DNA of 8,045 nucleotides from Kiloniellales bacterium (GTDB taxonomy: Bacteria; Pseudomonadota; Alphaproteobacteria; Kiloniellales; JAKSDN01). The stretch's first letter is position 1. Each line of letters begins with the position of its first letter. The stretch is taken from assembly GCA_022360075.1 (NCBI GenBank), contig JAKSDN010000204.1:1-8045 (forward strand), read 5' to 3'. The position numbers and the translations under genes are program-made. Positions 6,429 to 8,045 of the stretch are shown in pieces. The notes beneath the pieces are model-generated. The model was not told where the DNA came from, made no database searches, and saw only the letters and a program-made list of their open reading frames with translations.

Positions 6429-6432
6429 GGAG
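6429..6432 (+). promoter_or_regulatory. Ribosome binding site choosing the GTG start at 6438
   Basis: GGAG at 6429-6432 lies 5 nt before GTG at 6438. No comparable site precedes the in-frame GTG at 6414 or TTG at 6396. Confidence 0.5.
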
Positions 6433-6437
6433 ACCAA

Positions 6438-7673
6438 GTGTACAAAAACAACAAGACCGCCACGGCGTTTTACTTGGGCATTGCTGCCGCCGTGGTGAGC
6501 GTCGTCGCGCATCCCCCGATCGTTGCCAACGAGGCGGCGGCGGGTGAGCTCTCGCTGGGGCGTATCGTGGCACAAGTGCACGGCAGCACGCTGGCGGAGC
6601 TGGCCAAGCAGACCGGCGAGAAGAAGGAGCCCACGGACGGCACGGCGCCGCTGGATCGCACGGCGCCCGATCTCGACAAGCAGGCGGCACGGCCGGTCTC
6701 TCTCGGCGAGGCGGCGGCCGCGTTCTCGGCTGCGCGGTCCCATGCCATGTCGAGTTTTGCTTACCGGGAGTCCCTCTCCGCGCCGAGACGAAGGGCGTCG
6801 ATCGGCTTTCTGCCTTTGGCCTCGCTCTACGACCGCACACCGAGTACCGGCGAGACCCTGGTTCGGGAGAAGTCGATGGAAGGTCAGGGCGGAGCGGTCA
6901 CGGCCTTGCAGAAGGCGGGTGATCCCGAGCCGCCGGCCGGCGCGGTTGCAGCCCCCGCTTCTGCGGACCTCGGCCTTGGCGGCTGGTTGGCGAGCGGCTG
7001 GCCGGTCAGGCAAGAGCGTGGCGGCGAGACTTGGGCTCACCTGGGGCCGGCGTCCCGGCTTCCCGTTCGCAAGCCGAAAGCTGCGGGCGACGGCAGACCG
7101 CAGATCGAAACGCCGGGTCTCGATGTCACCGGGCTCCTGCGCCGCTTGAAGACGCTTCCGGCGCCAGCCAAGCCACCGGCGGCAAAGCCCCGGCAAGACG
7201 ATGTCGAGCGATTGGTCCGGGTGCTGCCGCCCCGCAAGCCAAGCCGCCCGTCGGGAAACGGCATTCGTCTCGACCGTTTGGTCAAGACGGCGCCGCCGAG
7301 CCGCGGGGACAGCGCGAGCCCGGTCTTGGTGATCAAGCCGACGCGCGTGCGCCGCGATTTCGACGCGGCGGCGCTCGGCCTCCCCATCAAGCCCGGCTCG
7401 AGTCCGGACGAGTTGGCGCACTTTCTCGAGGGCGTGAGCGAAACGCCGCCGCCGGCAGGTCTTTGGATCCGCTCGGACGGAGAGAATATGTCCCTCGACA
7501 AGGTGCTGGCCAAAATCAACGGGACCGACAAGCCGCGTTCGAGCGGCCTGCCGAGCTCCAGGCAGATCAAGCGAAGCAAGCTGGTCCGCCGCCTTCGACA
7601 AGTCTCCGACGGGCAAGTGCCGGCGACGGATTGGAGCCTCGCGAGCACAGTCGGCCAGCTGCGCCGCCGCTGA
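6438..7673 (+). CDS. Hypothetical exported Pro/Arg/Lys-rich protein, cysteine-free
   Basis: I do not recognise this 411-residue protein. The GTG start follows a ribosome site and promoter. The N-terminus has Lys3 and Lys6, then a hydrophobic stretch at about 9-24 (AFYLGIAAAVVSVVA), which looks like a signal peptide or membrane anchor; an AAA-G site at 35/36 could be a cleavage point. The rest is low in hydrophobic segments and rich in Pro, Ala, Arg, Lys and Gly, suggesting long disordered parts. No cysteine is present. Three loosely similar segments, LLRRLKTLPAPAKPP (233-247), VERLVRVLPPRKPSRP (256-271) and LDRLVKTAPPSRG (278-290), form a degenerate repeat. Its balanced Lys, Asp and Glu content favours this strand over a longer, Arg-laden opposite frame. 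It is transcribed separately from glk. A periplasmic or envelope location is inferred; no function can be assigned. Confidence 0.7.
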   Translation: MYKNNKTATAFYLGIAAAVVSVVAHPPIVANEAAAGELSLGRIVAQVHGSTLAELAKQTGEKKEPTDGTAPLDRTAPDLDKQAARPVSLGEAAAAFSAARSHAMSSFAYRESLSAPRRRASIGFLPLASLYDRTPSTGETLVREKSMEGQGGAVTALQKAGDPEPPAGAVAAPASADLGLGGWLASGWPVRQERGGETWAHLGPASRLPVRKPKAAGDGRPQIETPGLDVTGLLRRLKTLPAPAKPPAAKPRQDDVERLVRVLPPRKPSRPSGNGIRLDRLVKTAPPSRGDSASPVLVIKPTRVRRDFDAAALGLPIKPGSSPDELAHFLEGVSETPPPAGLWIRSDGENMSLDKVLAKINGTDKPRSSGLPSSRQIKRSKLVRRLRQVSDGQVPATDWSLASTVGQLRRR

Positions 7674-7684
7674 CGTCGCCCTTT

Positions 7685-7701
7685 GCGGCTTCGCAAGCCG
7701 C
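7685..7701 (+). terminator. Hairpin after the hypothetical gene (possible terminator)
   Basis: GCGGCTT (7685-7691) pairs perfectly with AAGCCGC (7695-7701) around a 3-nt loop, 11 nt after the stop codon. The stem is GC-rich, but what follows is GTCTCCC rather than a T-run, so termination is plausible but not certain. Confidence 0.4.
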
Positions 7702-7773
7702 GTCTCCCATATTGCGACCCGTCGATCCAACGCGCGGCGAAGAGCGTCGGCGCGTCTCCCCAACAACGCTTGT

Positions 7774-7787
7774 GAAGGCTATCCTTC
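7774..7787 (+). repeat. Small hairpin upstream of the nuclease gene
   Basis: GAAGG (7774-7778) and CCTTC (7783-7787) flank a CTAT loop. TATCCT within it weakly resembles a -10 box, but no good -35 stands at the right distance. Its role is unclear. Confidence 0.2.
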
Positions 7788-7833
7788 GGGGCGATCCCAG
7801 CCGTGAGGGGTGGGTTCCACTGCCTGACCTATT

Positions 7834-7839
7834 GAGGGG
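7834..7839 (+). promoter_or_regulatory. Ribosome binding site for the nuclease-like gene
   Basis: GAGGGG at 7834-7839 lies 8 nt before the GTG at 7848. An in-frame stop (TGA, 7833-7835) overlaps it, so GTG at 7848 is the first usable start. Confidence 0.65.
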
Positions 7840-7847
7840 CGATTCCC

Positions 7848-8045
7848 GTGGCCTCGCGACCGAATGGCCGTCTCTTGACCGTTCTGAGCCTGCTTCTCGG
7901 CGTGGTGTCCTTGCCGCCTTGGGCGGTTGCGGCCGACATCACCGGCAAGCGGCCGTTCGTCGTCGACGGCGATACTATCGAGCTCGGCGGTGTGCGGATC
8001 CGGCTGTTCGGGATCGACGCCCCGGCGACCGAGCAGACCTGCCGC
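7848..8045 (+). CDS. Exported staphylococcal-nuclease-like (SNase/thermonuclease domain) protein, 3' end outside window
   Basis: The first 66 residues are visible. Residues 1-29 form a signal peptide: Arg4/Arg8, a Leu/Val-rich core (LLTVLSLLLGVV) and a likely cut after AVAA before Asp30. The SNase-fold start follows: FVVDGDTIEL (37-46) and VRIRLFGIDAP (49-59). These correspond to the calcium-binding Asp (Asp42), catalytic Arg (Arg52) and calcium-binding Asp (Asp57) of staphylococcal nuclease. The position normally filled by the catalytic Glu of the DAPE motif is Ala60, with a Glu two residues later (ATEQTC). Proteins of this family hydrolyse DNA/RNA outside the cytoplasm, but some family members are inactive. 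The start is GTG with a good ribosome site. Its relation to the hypothetical gene upstream is unknown. Confidence 0.88.
   Translation, partial: MASRPNGRLLTVLSLLLGVVSLPPWAVAADITGKRPFVVDGDTIELGGVRIRLFGIDAPATEQTCR

Noticed and set aside
6039..7766. A long open frame (575 codons) on the minus strand across the glk end and the hypothetical gene
   Set aside because: It is extremely Arg-rich with no recognisable motif, overlaps the certain glk gene, and has no start signals. It is the usual antisense shadow in GC-rich DNA; the plus-strand frame has a promoter, ribosome site and signal peptide.

Overview
The window is high-GC DNA, most likely from an alphaproteobacterium of the Rhodospirillales kind. 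This rests on GC-rich codon use, frequent GTG/TTG starts, a BluB of the aerobic proteobacterial type, a flagellar rod-type protein and an OtsA/OtsB trehalose pathway. The species assignment is inference; no rRNA or other marker is present. All genes are densely packed, and no phage, plasmid, tRNA or CRISPR feature is visible.

Layout. (1) 2-280 (+): the 3' end of a flagellar basal-body rod (FlgC-like) protein. (2) 288-420: a convergent intergenic gap filled by two related hairpins, one perfect (25-bp arms, 4-nt loop) and one decayed, sharing CTAGTGGT ends. The last copy supplies the stop codon of the next gene. (3) 417-1079 (-): bluB, which makes 5,6-dimethylbenzimidazole, the lower ligand of vitamin B12. 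(4) 1080-1338: a divergent intergenic region with no strong signal. (5) 1339-6250 (+): a tight four-gene operon, otsB - GH15 glycosidase - otsA - glk, with junctions of +2, -4 and +6 nt. (6) 6251-6437: nested hairpins after glk, then a dyad and a good sigma70-like promoter. (7) 6438-7673 (+): an unrecognised, cysteine-free, probably exported Pro/Arg/Lys-rich protein. (8) 7674-7847: a short gap with two small hairpins. (9) 7848-8045 (+): the 5' end of an exported staphylococcal-nuclease-like protein, cut by the window edge.

How the genes work together. The central operon encodes a complete intracellular trehalose cycle on paper. Glk makes glucose-6-phosphate, OtsA joins it to a nucleotide-activated glucose to give trehalose-6-phosphate, and OtsB removes the phosphate to give trehalose. 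If the GH15 enzyme is a trehalase, it returns trehalose to two glucoses, which Glk re-phosphorylates. The GH15 enzyme could instead act on alpha-glucans. None of the four has a signal peptide, so the cycle would be cytoplasmic. The two downstream genes both begin with export signals and seem functionally separate.
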